64,000 nucleotides of DNA from Amyelois transitella (lineage: Eukaryota; Arthropoda; Insecta; Lepidoptera; Pyralidae): assembly GCF_032362555.1 (NCBI RefSeq), contig NC_083506.1:10711501-10775500 (forward strand), given 5' to 3'. The first letter of the stretch is position 1. The number at the start of each line of letters is the position of its first letter. The translations under genes were made by a program, and so were the position numbers. This document shows, in pieces, positions 1-13,851 of the stretch. Under the pieces are notes generated by a model that was not told the DNA's origin, did not search any database, and saw nothing but the letters and a program-made list of their open reading frames with translations.

Positions 1-1449
1 GTATCAACAAAGGGTTTGTTTCATTCCTTTGATGTATGCTTATCGCGAACATGACAATCGAATGTTGCCACAGAAGGTCAGTGTCGTATCGCTGACGGAG
101 GTAGCCTTGGCCGAGAGGAAATCTCTGTCGCAAATCCGAGCTCCCGCGAGAACAATGTATAGGTGTCGCATTGTTGTGACACGTAGCGTGCAAATTGGCT
201 GGCACGTGCGTCAGTGTACAGAATGTATCTACACTAATACACGCGTTATGTGTTCTCACATTGAGGTCGTCAAAAAAGAAAAGATACATTTAGCAACAAG
301 CCTCTCTAGGGTTTGATATTAAACAGGTAAAATATTAAGAAATAGAGAAGAATTAAAATGGTAGGAAGGCGGCATTTCGCGAGTGGTGATTTTGCGAGTC
401 ACAATCTTTCTTTCAAAGATGAAACAAATATATTACGAAGCGGCCAAATGGATGTGCGCAATTGCGGGTCTGCACGCCTCAAGCTTTCTGTGAATTAAAT
501 ATTAACACTTAAGGTTCCAAGCCTGCCTATTTAAGTAGGTGTTGCAAATAAAGTGCCAAGATTATATATCTTGGATCATTGACTCGACAGTTGTGTAGGA
601 AGGAGCTGGAATACTAAGCAAAGCACAGAAAGCAAAGTATAGAATTGCAAAATCTCGAATCGCGACCCTTTTCAACCAAATTAACGTACTCTTAATTCAA
701 CTCATTTAATTCTTTTTTCGTCTATAAAAGCGTGCAATTAAACTGACTAGAATCTCTTTAATCTTGCTTAACCATCTGTGGTTCATCTAGATTAGAACTT
801 GAACAGTGTCAGCGCAGTGAATTGTAAAGATATAAACACGAATGCACTTAAACAATAGTACCATTAGTATCTTGATAAGGAATGTAAGTATAAACAATAT
901 AGAAATAACTACTACATTTCTAAAAACATGTCACTTTGAAGGCGTACCTAATTATTTCAAAATTGTTACGAATAAGAAAAATACCTGATCATATTTTAAC
1001 TTACTTTAGATTAATCGATTCATATTCATTGGACCATTCTTAAATTTATACATTATTTGGTTTCTAATGGATTCCCATATCACAAATACTAATTTATTGG
1101 CGATAATAGATCAAAAACTCAATGAATTTACGATATTTTCGCCAAAATACACTCTAAGCTGAACCTAATGAATATTAAAAGCAATATTATCGTTAATCGT
1201 AAAGTCGTTTACCAAATGCCGGTGACTGTATTTTCGCAATCTCTGCCCACGTCCACGTGAACCGGAGACAGCCTGGCTGAATCACGAGGTGGACCAGACG
1301 TGGTTTGTTAGTACAACTATGTTTATACATACGGCCGCAATGTATTCTATTAAGCTTTAGACAAGGGGTTTTGGTCTCTAATGTCAGTTTTTTCTTCTAC
1401 TATACATAGAAAGTTATTATTTCAGACATCATCTGACCTTTGTCTAATG

Positions 1450-1546
1450 TATACTAGCCTATCCCTCAGTCGCCTTTTATGACATCCAAGGGAAAGTGAT
1501 GTAGTGGTCCCATTATTTTTATATTGGTGCCGGGAACCACGCGACG
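1450..1546 (-). mobile_element. SINE-like element (TATG-tail family), 5' half only
   Basis: Read on the minus strand, this carries the family's head (GTCGCGTGGTTCCCGGCACC, then a tract related to ACCACTCCATCTCTTTCCC and GATGTCGTAAAAGGCGAC). The tail half is missing. The orientation used for this family puts the TATGTATG tail at the 3' end. Confidence 0.75.
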
Positions 1547-4500
1547 CTTATGATACAAATATTGGCAATATATGATATTGTAAATTGTAAATCCCGAAAC
1601 CATATTTTTTACTTAGCAGTGATAATTTTCCACTTAATGATAACAATGCAAGTACAGATCTATCGATCTATCGTTTACGAGAGAAACCCTATAGACTTGA
1701 AAATGAGTACTCATTTTACGACGGCAATATTTCAGGCAAGTTTACGGCGTGTTAAAAATCTACCGACCCTCGTGACGATCAGATTATACGACTAGGTTTA
1801 AAAATGCTAAGAAAAGAAAGAAAACATATCGTTCTAATAATAAAGTCTTCGATATTAATCCATAATAGAAATCAATTTTAAAAAAGATTTAAGATGAATC
1901 AAGAATTTGAAACCTTATTCCACGGCTATGCTTTATTCTGAAATTTTGTCTTGTCAGCGTAACTTGACAAAAATTTTAATATACTTCCAAATTCGACAAA
2001 GTTTATTATATTGTCGGTACTCTTTTTTTTTAACCTACAAATATTTAACATCCTTCTTTTTGCCAATTTTGATTGCAATATAATAGACTGAACTGCAACC
2101 AAGGGCCGGAAAAGCACGTTATTTCTCAATGCCCACTGGAATGTTGATCAGGTCCTGGCCTCCTGCAAGCAGACTTCCTTTATGAATTACTGATGGCTCG
2201 TTGCAATGGATCGTTGTCTACATTTTTATGACTACACATCTAAATTGATGATGTAGTTTTGTAGGCGACAATTATATGTAGAACAGTTTATAATATTAAA
2301 ATCTTTAAGTTTCTTATGATATGATTATCATCACACAAATAAAATCAGCAATAAATACAAAGTTCTTTTCAAAAAAGAAATATTTTAACTTAATCAAAAA
2401 ATTAAGAAATATTGCATTTTGCACATAAGACTGCACTTAACGTATTGGAAATAAGAATAAGTCTCGAGAAGACTTATTCTTATATTAAACATTAAAGATA
2501 ACCTTTAATCTTTACCTATATCAAGATGTTTATTTATCTACCCTCTAGTTAATATCAAAGCACATCTCATTTTATTGATATTATACAGAACGGCAGTCAA
2601 TAAAGAAGTAATGATAAAAGAAATAACAGCAAATGTAATTCCTCCGCCCAAAAAGGATATACAAGCTCGAACAACTTCGCCATGAATGGATGTTGTCAAT
2701 CAGATCGATGGGAATCAATCTGCAGAATACACGACATGTGTATGTGTGGATTGAAGGCAAGGCCGCATATAAAACGAGTATTGCACCCATTTGAAAAAGA
2801 TTTTAAGTTCGATGAAAATTGACGGGGTTTTCGTTCTGTATTTAAATTTAAGTTACGTTACATTGGTTTTGCTAAATAATACGTTCACAGAGGTCAGATT
2901 GCAGACGCTCAGGTATTACCTGAACTTTTCACTCGTGGATCATGGTTATGAGAACAAACAATGAACAATCAAAAAAAAAATTCACTATTATTTGAAGTTT
3001 ACCAAAACCACGGATTAATCAATTATAGTAAACCTATTGTGCTATATACACAAAAATATATTTACTTATTTAAAACAGAACAATATATTTTGTCTCGTCT
3101 TTGAAATTGCGAGTTAATAATAAAATTTTACACTCTTTTTACTATTTACAGCTTTAATCCGCGTGCTTTTTGTAAGCCATGAAATGATAAGGCAAAGTTT
3201 TTAAGGACTATACTTACCAAACCTCCTAGTGTTTTAATTTGTACAAAAAGTATACGTCAGTGGTGCAGTGGCTCATGACAAACAAATAAAGACTTAATTG
3301 GAGTACAATATCTATCAAGTACAATATCTACAATATATATATCGGATATATCGGAAACCATAGACGAAAATAAAATGATTAGTTAAACACAAATAGACGA
3401 GTACTTACTTAGGCATACTTGTTTACTTGTTTGTAAATATACAGCACTGACCTTTATAAATATTCGCATTGCTTCGACCTAGCGCTCGGCGATACAGTCC
3501 AAGGGCAACTGATAACTTATCGTGTGACATTACTTACTAGAAATGGATGTTAACTGATTAACTACCTAGATTGTTTAGTCATTTATATACTGCACCGAAT
3601 GGAAGTTCATTTTGTTAAAATAAAAAATCTTTTAAACATACGACGACTTCAATATAAAAAGACCTCTTTCAGATCTAGCAGCACGTCCCTTGCGCCGTGC
3701 AAAATGGTAAATTTTTAATGTTTACTTTCGTACATATTTTTACTAATTTCACAGCTATATTCTTTTCCAATTTGAGTTTTGTTTTTCTGAGATCTCAAGA
3801 TATGTAAATCCGAAAAGCAAAGTTCAGTTGTATAATATTCCAACAAATAGCTCTAGTGCATTAAACATATTACAATTACTACGAAAGTTGACTTATAAAT
3901 AACTTACCAAAACATATAGTAAATCAACACTCCATATATCAACACAAACATTTATACATTATTATAAAGAACATGTGCCCAATATTAACTTTGGAAACTC
4001 TTGGGAAACTAGTAACAAAATCCTTTCCCAAGCATAAACGACGTCGAACAAAATAAAACAAGTAAGTGTTAGGTCGGCGCCCCAAAAGTTATCTGAACTG
4101 TTGAGTTTGATTCAAGAAATGTGATGCCACTCTTGGGACTCTTCACTACGATATTGGTATTGATCGAAGAAATCTTGTACTCTAAAGGATTTACAGACAG
4201 ATCGCAAATATACGACGGATCTACGTCAACCATCGCAGATCAGTTGTCTAAAAATGATATGTGTACAATCAATGTTTACCAGAACTTAACTGCTTAACAT
4301 TTGACAATTTAGAATAATAAATGTGCAGTTTATTCAAAAGTAATAGGTAAATTTTAACCATATCGTACCAAACAAAACAAAACGTGCAGACAAACTTTTT
4401 AATCGAATTTAATACGTAGACTGTAATCTCCCGATGTATCCCACTGTGAATATACAGTATATCAGTATCACACATGCATATCAATCCTATGGGAGTGAGG

Positions 4501-6547
4501 CTAATCCCGTGACACCGAATGCTACCGATCGGGTGCGACAGTGAGTGATGACGCGACTTCCGGGAATGAGATACTGTAATGAAGAAATCAATATGGATCC
4601 TATCTCGAAATTAAACTTTACCAACTGCCATGATAAAGATATTTTTGCTTTACAAAAGTTGCGGTAAATATTTAAATATTTTTACACGAAATGATCTCTT
4701 TAATAGCCAGAGCTCTTCTATCTGAGGAGATGAAATTTAGTCAACTTATTTAATGAAATGAAAACTAAACTATTAATAGCTTACGGGTCTCAGTCTTGAC
4801 ATAATAAATTAAGAATGATAACATTGTCTCATCGAAAATCTAAAAATAGCTTTAAAAACAAAACAACTCAGTAATTTTCAACAAACATTGCGATAAGTTA
4901 TCTGCCTCTTCTAAGACTCAGATTCACTTACGTTTCCATTAGCATAGCTTTTTATAGCCGCTATCTGAGTTAGTATAGTAGTGATGAGGGTTTATTGCCC
5001 TCTATTATCTATTCAGTAGGCGTCACTCTTAATCGCGAAACCTAATGGTTCTTTTGTACTCCTGACAAATTCAATAAAAGTTAGCGCGTCAAATTTCAAG
5101 CTGCACAGGGCACATAGATATTCTGAGAAAATAAACAAAATTTTAGATCAGACAGTTTTGATGTTGATTACATATTCAATTGATTTCTATTTACGTCTAA
5201 AGAAGTGCAAAGTTTTTAGAAAAATATGCCTCGGAAAATAGCTACTTAGCCTAGCACTATAATCTAAACAAACCATATGCTCTGCAATAATGCGCTAGAC
5301 TTTAAACAAAGCGTGCAGTTTAATTACTCACAACACAGAATCATACATCTACAATAGAGACAGTGTTTTCGTAATTACTGTTGGAATCATAGTCATATAT
5401 ATTGGATAAATTGTTGGAATCATACCTTCAGAAAATGAATTGCCCCACATGTCACACTGAGAATGTAAAATGGAAGCTAAAATACAATATGATTGCATAA
5501 TTTATTTCCTTAAACATAAAAGCTTAACTGAATGAACTTTATTCCAACAAAACTAAAATAATAATTAAAATGTATTTAAAAAAATATATAGGATGTTTCC
5601 GTTAGGAGGCATATTCTATAACAATTACGGAGACCAGCAACTCAAGTGGCTGATACAAAGCATTCGTAGCTTACTGCGTTAAATGTCTCGTGAATGAACC
5701 CGCTCGGTTGACTGCACCGCGGTCGTGTGTACCGGCGTAATGAAGTCAGCTGGCGTATACAGAGTGGAAAGTTATTACTAGAGGTTACAATTACAAGTAA
5801 CGGGTTAACATTTTTATCTTTAATGTTAGGCATAGACTTAAAATAAACAACTAGACCCACAATCCCGCTGAAAGTGTCCGAAAGAACCAATTTTCTCGTC
5901 CGGTCGAAAATGGATCTTAAAAAATTACAATAAAGCTAATACATTGATGTATAAAAGTTAATCGAAGATGTAAAGCTTATTATTGAGCAGTTTTTAGTAG
6001 ATTTTTTTTAAGAAAGAAGTAAAAGCAATCTGAAACTATTCATAATCTTGATAAAATTATATATCCTATTGAAGATTAGGTCAACCCAAACCTTAATTTC
6101 CAAGATATATCTTTAACAATATAGCTTGACAGTGATTAGTACTTAACCGTATTTTGCGCTGCACGCCAGTTTACCGCCAGGTCATCGATGTTAGACTGTC
6201 GTTAGCAGCTAATAAGTGGTTGTAAGCATAACCCGTTTGATTTTATGAAACCCTTGGTACCGTTGGCAGTTTTTGTTCACGCATAAGATCGCACAAAGTG
6301 TTTAGTAAAAATAGTTAGACATTAGTTATTGGAAAATATAACTACTTTGATATGTTTTAGTTTAAATTTCTGCAGGTTTTTATTCTCATTTATTACCCAC
6401 CAAACCAAACTTCTTCAATATTACGTCATAAAAAATATTTTTAGCAACATTATGAAAATATGATCAATACGCGTAAACTTTATGGGAAGCTTGTTACGAA
6501 ACTTTGAAACTAATAGTGAAACAAAATAGCAAAATGTCTCAAAGTTT

Positions 6548-6648
6548 AATACTTTGATTCTCAGGCTACACTTAACAATTCACAGATACACATTGTTGGT
6601 GATGTATGCTTAATAGACAAATGTCTTCAATACTTTGATTCTCAGGCT
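6548..6648. repeat. Direct repeat of 20 bases
   Basis: AATACTTTGATTCTCAGGCT occurs at 6548-6567 and 6629-6648, 81 bases apart. Probably a local duplication or two pieces of an old repeat. Confidence 0.6.
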
Positions 6649-7993
6649 GCTTTTAATGCTTAGTCTGAGATTATAAATACCCATGTTACACATGTATTCA
6701 AAACAATATATTCAAATATTCATAAAATTGCAATTGCATTGCATGAAAACAAAAAAAATAAAACCATACGAGCAGCTTTCCACAATTGTCACATAAAGTA
6801 ATGGCTATTGGCGCAACGTATGCGCACAGCCACTTCACTTGATGAGGACCTTTATGAGGCGGATTGTGCCGAGTAACTTTTTAGATTACATTGGGTTTGC
6901 TGACCAGGCGAATCTGTAAATCTTAGGGTTTCCACATTCTATTGTGTTTTAGTTCAATTTTAAGAAACAGCACAGCGTAAACTGTACTTGAATAAACAAA
7001 GGAATAAATTGAAATACAAAAGCCAAATATTCAAATTGTCCGAGTTCCTCATCCCGTCAAGCCTCTCAAGTCGAAGCAGAATGCACAAGCTTGGAAACTT
7101 CTCATGAAACTATTAGCATAAACGAGGCAATGGAAAGCCAAGCATTTCATATCTGCGACATTGTTTTTATTGCTCCATTGTTCAAATTAGCATGATTTAA
7201 TATTGCAAAAAGTTGATCACATAGAAATCTCTCGATCACATCATTAAAAAAACAGAACAGCTGGAATTGAACTACATGCAAATCTGCTATCTTTTTTCGA
7301 GTCTAATTCTTATGTCAAAATCTAATTTAAAATAGCAGCACTCTTACCTCCACGCAATTCAGTTGATGTTCTTCATCCAAACCAACATATTTATTACTCT
7401 TACCGCACCATCAATAAGGAAACTAAAAACCCGAGTTACAACCCTACCATGCCCCTTATAAATAATTCCTGGAGCTGAAACAAACTAATGAATAGTTTAA
7501 GTCGCCTTTATCCGATATCGTATCTTCGCATTGTAGCCAAACAGCTGCAGTACTACTTAAAGTACACGGCGATTTTTAACTTGAAAAGCTCATAAATGCG
7601 TTCTTCCAGGAAACCCCTCAGAATCATATAGTTATTTTTTTGGAAGACCGGATTTATGATTTTACTATTAATAGTAATCCAGTTGACATATAAAACACTA
7701 TTCGTATGATCAAAGCAACATCGGTAATCAGTTTGTGGTAGGAAAAAATCAAGGATTAGCTACATGATTATATCTCAAACAACGTTTTAGAATTGCCATA
7801 TCAAAATCCTGTACATCAATTGGCATTTGATTGGTAATTTAAGGTCTAAATAAAATTGATGCTAACGTTTGCAAAAAACCTGTGCCAACATGAAGCAATC
7901 AATGAATTGCGGTATGGATCCATATATCATCGAATATTTTCTCAAAGCCCACATAAGTCAAATTCAGAGGCGAAAGATATACGAGCAATAAAT

Positions 7994-8232
7994 TTTATTT
8001 AGCCCTCGGAGGCTGTTTCTTAGGAGTCGTACCCGCACAGTTTGCTCCAAGTATCCCTAAATCCTCATCATGAGTGGGGAGATCTCCACAAAATGCAATT
8101 ACGTTTATTTTCCTCTCAAAAGGTCCGGATACAGCAATAAAAATAAGCACAATGGGTACTATCATAACAATCATAATAGAAAGCGATTCATGGAAATTCA
8201 AATAGCAGAAATTGATTTCAATGGAAGGCAAA
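7994..8232 (-). CDS. Possible terminal coding exon with a membrane segment (unrecognised)
   Basis: On the minus strand an acceptor-like ATAACACAG is followed from 8232 by an open frame of 78 codons ending in TAA at 7997-7995. An AATAAA signal at 7999-7994 overlaps that stop. The frame encodes LPSIEINFCYLNFHESLSI, then a strongly hydrophobic run (MIVMIVPIVLIFIAVSG), then a polar tail ending PKKQPPRAK. The first in-frame ATG is only at the start of the hydrophobic run, so an upstream exon is expected. The exon would be entered in phase 2, which matches the end of kinesin exon 2. No family is recognised. It could be an alternative last exon, part of a nested gene, or chance. Confidence 0.22.
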
Positions 8233-8364
8233 CTGTGTTATAATAATTAAGTACAAGACTGGGGAAATGTAAGTATATCAAATATGGCTTATATACAACG
8301 CATAAAAATTAACGAAGTTAGTCGTGGTAAGTAATGCGGGATTACACAATGAAATTATTTATTA

Positions 8365-9033
8365 CTAGCAGTGCCCGCGACTTCGTCCGCGTGGAATAGT
8401 TATTTTGGGCATCATATTTATTTTTGCAAACATCCTCTTAGAAAGAACGCTGGTTCGCCGTATTAAATGTTTCGCTGCAAATTGCTTATAACGACTATAT
8501 CTCAAAACCTATTCGTCTGATTTCTATACTGTAAATGGCAATTTTAGTCTACATGAAAAGCCGAAAGTAATAAACATATTTATTTGGATAAGGATTAATA
8601 CTAAATTAAAGAAAATTGGTTTCAAAATAACTTATGTTTATAATGAAAAAATAATCTTAAAAAATGAACATAAAAGTGGTTATTGTAAGTAAACCTTAAG
8701 AGATAGATATATGCTCTCGCGGACTTTTTTGTGGCAAAAAATGAGTACTTCACATCTTTAGTACATTGTTTTACTATATCTTTGTTGGTTTGCGCAGCGT
8801 TCGCGTGGAAAGCTCGCAGATGGCCGACTCATTCAACTTTCACCTGCATTGTTGACGTTTCACGTAGGAAATCCGGGATAAAATGTAGCCTATAGCCTTC
8901 CTCGATAAATAGACTATCTAACAGTGAAAGAATTATTCAAATCGGTTCAGTAGTTTCTGAGATTAGCGCGTTTAAACAAACAAACAAACAAACAAACAAA
9001 ACAAACTCTTCAGCTTTATAATATTAGTATAGA
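8365..9033 (-). mobile_element. Non-autonomous Helitron
   Basis: On the minus strand it begins TCTATACTAATATTATAAAG, continues with TTTGTTTG repeats and GCGCTAATCTCAGAAACTAC, and ends with a GC-rich hairpin-forming stretch (CGCGGACGAAGTCGCGGGCA) and CTAG. Helitrons start with TC and end in CTRR preceded by a hairpin. No open frame for a Rep/helicase is present. It lies in kinesin intron 2. Confidence 0.75.
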
Positions 9034-11467
9034 AAAGGTAACATATACTCGTACCAATTTCAGTACCCAAATCTGTTACGTGGTAATATTTATATCATAT
9101 AATAATCATAATAGTAGAATCCAACAAGGGTCGACCGTTAACAAGCTTACCTTTTCGATTTATTAAGGCCGATTGAGTTTTTGAGATTCGCAATTGAAAT
9201 ATCTGGGAAAAACGTTTTCGAATAGTAATACTGATTCACAACAAATAGGCTGAATGCCTCAACATATTATGTTACTCGCTCTTGCCCGCAACCTCTTTCG
9301 CCGTAAAAGTTCATTGAATAAGTTGAACCCCTGTATTACTCTTTAGAAGGATGAGAGGAGAAATTTTTGTACCTCAGTTTTAAAGTTCGACCATGCCTTT
9401 AATTTCGGTAGTATTCTCAAATATCAACATCAACAAGTTCGTCGCCACTGGCGTATTAGTTAAAACCCATGATTCGAACTTTCCAGAAACTCAAATTCAC
9501 GAATTCAAACTTCGAAGAAGCCAATACTCATTCCAACAAGTGTATATAACCTTCTGCAACTCACGTTACGAAAATAGACACAAGATCTATTAGGAAAATA
9601 GTATTTAAGCACTATCTGTGTCTTAACTTCTAACAACTTCTCTTGCGTGCTGTTTAAGAATTAAACGACGTTCAACAAAATAATACAAACTTTAATTATA
9701 TCACTTTAAATAAATCTTGTTTAAAAGTTAAACATTCAGTAGGTCCACTTAGCTCCACCGATAAGAGCTAGCTGTTTAATATAAGAATAAGAACCGCGTC
9801 ATATGTTGAGAATCTTATTCTTCTTATAAAGTTTTGATATAAGATCAGAGAATAAGCTGCCTCCTAATCTTTCGAACCGGAGAAGCGTTAATTTGAATGT
9901 TTTCGCTCAAGTTACTGCTCGGGCTAAATGCGCTGAAATTGCGCTCACGTACAGTTTACTATCTCTGGCGTAATTAATTCAGCGTGCAAACTCCTCGTCT
10001 TCAGCATGTACCCCACTTGATATTCCGGCGATGCGCGCTGCTGCAGTAAAGCTGTTCGTAATTATAAAGTAATTGGTTTGATTTAGACACCACATTAGCA
10101 TAAACGGTTATATAAATGTCATATTAAGTGAGTGGCGCTCGCGGAATCAATAGTTCTAGTTAACTCTTTGTCAATTGCTAGTTATGATATATGAGCTAGA
10201 ATAATTTCAGCCATTGAAGAAAATCTAATCGTTATAAAATAAAATCAAATACATAATAGGGAAAATCCTTTAGGAAAATCCAAAAGCATTTAGCAATACC
10301 AAGATCAGATTCCTTTGGAGAGAATCGTTATTATCTTTAATATTAACATGCAAAACTCATAGACCATTACACATCATCATAAACCCAAATAAAGTTTTCC
10401 GATAGAATTCCGGTTAAATGAACGTCTGATTCGGGTGTAAAACAATTCCAAAGTCGTCCATACGAACATTACGTTCGCAGAATTTCCGAGAATTTCCGGG
10501 GTCGGAATCCGCAAACCGTAATTAACCCTACGTTAGGCACGAATTGATCGAATACTTTTGTTTCGCTTGCTAGGCTTAAACCCAGAAATCGACAGAAACA
10601 AAGCTTGCGTTGCGTAGTATTGTCCTTACAAGACACGCAAGCATTTATATCACGCTATATTCTTAATATACTTTAATTAGAATTCGAAAAGGGAAAACCA
10701 GTAAAAAAGCTAAAGATCGACAAATCAAATACATTGTAAGGCGCATAACATCACAAGCTTGTTTCAATTTCAAGATTTTTCTGGAATAAATGGAGAGTGA
10801 TTGAACATAACGGGTAATCCGCGACGCTTCAGAGACGTCACGGGGCTCGAGCCCGACACACTCAAGAATCACAAGACATTCATCCGACACTGACTAAAGG
10901 GGTATTCAACGCAAAATGAGGTCGTGCACAAAGAGATTGTTAGGGTCCTCGGGAAATCACGAAGCCAAGACTTCCGCCTAAGGCTCAGATTATAGACGAA
11001 AAACTTCAAATTGCTGTGGGAACTTTGCTAGCGCTGATTTTGGACAAAATGAAAATTGATCCTGAGTACTATTTGAGTGTATCCGGCGTAAGTAAAGAAA
11101 TCTTATATTTTTTTTCGAAGTTGAACTTATTGCTAGATAGACTTATTGGTAGCTTAATAAAATTAAACTTATTACCACGACACGACAGGATGAAACCTTT
11201 CAAGTAAATGCTCTAAGTATAAGAAGTGAAGGCGAAAGGGGATTTCAGCCAGATTACGAGCATCTTTTTGGATTAATGATACTAAAATTAAACCACTTAG
11301 TGGCCGTATATGTACGTCATATTAAAGTTCATGGAGAGTTTCCTTTTAATATTTAGAAAAATCCCATTTAATTTTATAACGGAAATGTTTGTGGGTTTCA
11401 TTTTTTATGCCATACTCGTAAATTATTTATTATTTTATTTTTTATTTATTTATATATTTACGTACAT

Positions 11468-11727
11468 ACATACATACATATCATCACGTCTATATCCCTT
11501 ACGGGGTTGACAGAGCCAACAGTCTTGAAAAGACTGAAAGGCCACGTTCAGCTGTTTGGCTTTTTGATAGAATTGAGATTCAAATAGTGACAGGTTGCTA
11601 GCCCATCGCCTAAAGGAAGAATCCCAAGGTTATAAACCAATCCCGTAGTCGCCTTTTACGACATCCGTGGGGAAGAGATTGAGTAGTCCTATTCTTTTTT
11701 CTATTGGTGCCGGGAACCACACGGCAA
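11468..11727 (-). mobile_element. SINE-like element (TATG-tail family), near full length with target-site duplication
   Basis: A near full-length copy on the minus strand, from the head GCCGTGTGGTTCCCGGCACC to the conserved GGGATATAGACGTGATGATA and a TATGTATG tail. The flanks carry a perfect 15-base target-site duplication, TATATTTACGTACAT, at 11453-11467 and 11730-11744. This shows insertion by target-primed retrotransposition. The element has no coding capacity. Confidence 0.85.
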
Positions 11728-12065
11728 ATTATATTTACGTACATCAAGGAAAAAATATAACTAGAACTTAGACTGGGGAGAAATCATTTTCCATTCCTAC
11801 CGAAATAAGTTTGGTTGTTTCTATACAAGTTGAATGTTATTTCTATTATTGTGAAGGTTACAGCTAAATTTGAAACGACTAGTGTTTCGAATGTCAAATC
11901 TATCTTGTACATTTATTGGTATCGATTGTACAAAAATACTATTATATCAACATACTTGTAGAAAAATAACTACAAAGAGATAAATCATTTTGTTTTAATT
12001 TTGTTTCTAAAGAGAAGATTACCTGTATGACATATGTACATAAAATCAAGCTTCAAATCAAGAGA

Positions 12066-12141
12066 AGGCAGTGATCTTTCCACTTGCCACGCTTTTGCAC
12101 TTCATTCACATTAAAGTCTCTACATGCAAGTTCTACATTTG
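12066..12141 (-). mobile_element. Degenerate non-LTR 3' fragment
   Basis: GGCAGTGATCTTTCCACTTG followed by CCACGCTTTTGCACTTCATT is a diverged minus-strand copy of the family seen at 53133-53305. A still shorter one (GGTAGGCAGAGACCATTTCC) lies at 34228-34270. Confidence 0.5.
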
Positions 12142-13033
12142 TGCTATATTTGTAAAGAAGGATGAATGCGCGTCGTCAATGTTATCGTTATCGGTAATGT
12201 GGTAGTAATGTCATCCGTATAGCCGATAGATGGGTGAAAATGACATATTCAAGGTTCCATATCAATACAAAATTCAATAAGCAGTGCTCTGGTTAAGTCA
12301 CATGAACCCAGTCCATTATATTGTTACTAAAAGTTACACGTAAGCGAATCAATTAAATAACTAGCACTTCATATAAATTGACATTGTCTAAAATAACAAA
12401 AACCACACTTCGAATTCCAATTGGAACAGAGCTCCTGAAAACTGCTCCGTACTTGAAAAAAATACAGTGTTAATATCAGATATCGGCAAACAATTCCAAT
12501 ATTGAATAGCCAATGGGTAAAAAATCATTTGAAAGAAAGACGTCGCGTCGGCTGCAGATGAATCCGGCGGTATTAGTTTATCCAAGGCTGGGAGCAGGCG
12601 GGGATGAAATCATTCCATTGATATTCGAGAGCTGAATACAAAGCGGCCACCGGATTGTTTTAAATAACGCAATCCCGAGAAAGTGAGGCTCATATTGATT
12701 TTCATTACACCAAGTCACCAAGGGAATTAACATCGCTTTGTAGATTTTTAGTACTAACTAAGTATCAAAGTATTCAATACTACAGAGACGTATCTCATTT
12801 ATCATGAAGGCATAAATCTATGAATAAATAAAATTTCTGCTTCTTTAAAGTTAAATAATATTCATAAGTTACCTCTAGGCGTACACTAGCGGGTTTTTGG
12901 GTCAATCAATATGAAGACGTTGTCGTGTTTCCGATAACACGCAATCGTGATTAACTATTAATACTCATTGATTAGATTCAAAAACGTCGCGTCGTCATTT
13001 TCAACGACTACATACATACATATATGTAGTTAC

Positions 13034-13151
13034 AAACATATAATCGCGTCTTTATCCCTTACGGGGTAGGCAGAGTTCAGCTGTATAAATTAATGATGTA
13101 ATTGAGATTCAAAGTGACAGGTTGCTAGCCCATCGCTTAGAGTAAAATTCT
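13034..13151 (-). mobile_element. SINE-like element (TATG-tail family), tail half
   Basis: Minus-strand fragment keeping the GCGATGGGCTAGCAACCTGTCA module and the 3' block ending at the TATG-rich tail. The head is missing, and the middle has lost the CAGTCTTTTCAAGACTG segment. Confidence 0.75.
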
Positions 13152-13762
13152 TAATTTATATAGTGACCATGAATATTACAAAAATAACCAAAATCGTCCA
13201 ATAGTTGAAGGAACTTGTAACTAAAATAAACTAACAAATTACCAGTTTAAAAAAAAAGTTGAATAACGTTTTTAAATGACACAAACAAACTGACAAAAAA
13301 TCAATTTGGTTAAGCTTTTGCAACTCTGCACCGCTGTTCGGCAGTGCGGTGCGAACAATCCCGTGATCGGAACTAGGAACATGTGTCATATGTCAGGAAA
13401 ATTGTCTTTTTTCGTGTGTTTTTTTTTCACAGACCACGAAAATCTCTCATTGGTCTTTAGTGATTTTGATGAAAGCTTTGTTCGTTCGGGTTTGACGAAA
13501 GCTATGCTCCAATAAAGTTCAAAAGCGTATACGAAATACACATCAAAATCAAGTTATAACTTATATGTTTATTATAACAAGTTATAACTTTAAAACTTTA
13601 CTTAGTTAAGTACTCATAAAACTATGGGCGGAAGCCTGCAAGGCTAAAAATATTGCACGCTCTTTGCCGACCCTGGAATAATCTTTTCATGGTCTTTTGG
13701 CGCATAAAGTAATCATTTTACCCAACAAAAAAAATTCAGACCAAAATTAAAAATTAACCTGT

Positions 13763-13851
13763 AATACATAATATCACGTCAATATCTCTTACGGGGTAGA
13801 CAGACCTTGTCAGTCTTGAAAAGAATGAGAAGCAACATTCAGCTGTATGTT
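13763..13851 (-). mobile_element. SINE-like element (TATG-tail family), 3' fragment
   Basis: Minus-strand fragment with the GCTGAATGTTGC block, a diverged CTTTTCAAGACTG segment and the CCCGTAAGAGATATTGACGTGA block. Confidence 0.7.

Noticed and set aside
29..316. 95-codon open frame at the left edge
   Set aside because: No recognisable domain, no supporting splice or promoter context, and composition like nearby noncoding DNA.
8975..9002. AAAC microsatellite, considered for a CRISPR-like or satellite array
   Set aside because: It is the simple repeat inside the Helitron at 8365-9033; there are no spacers.
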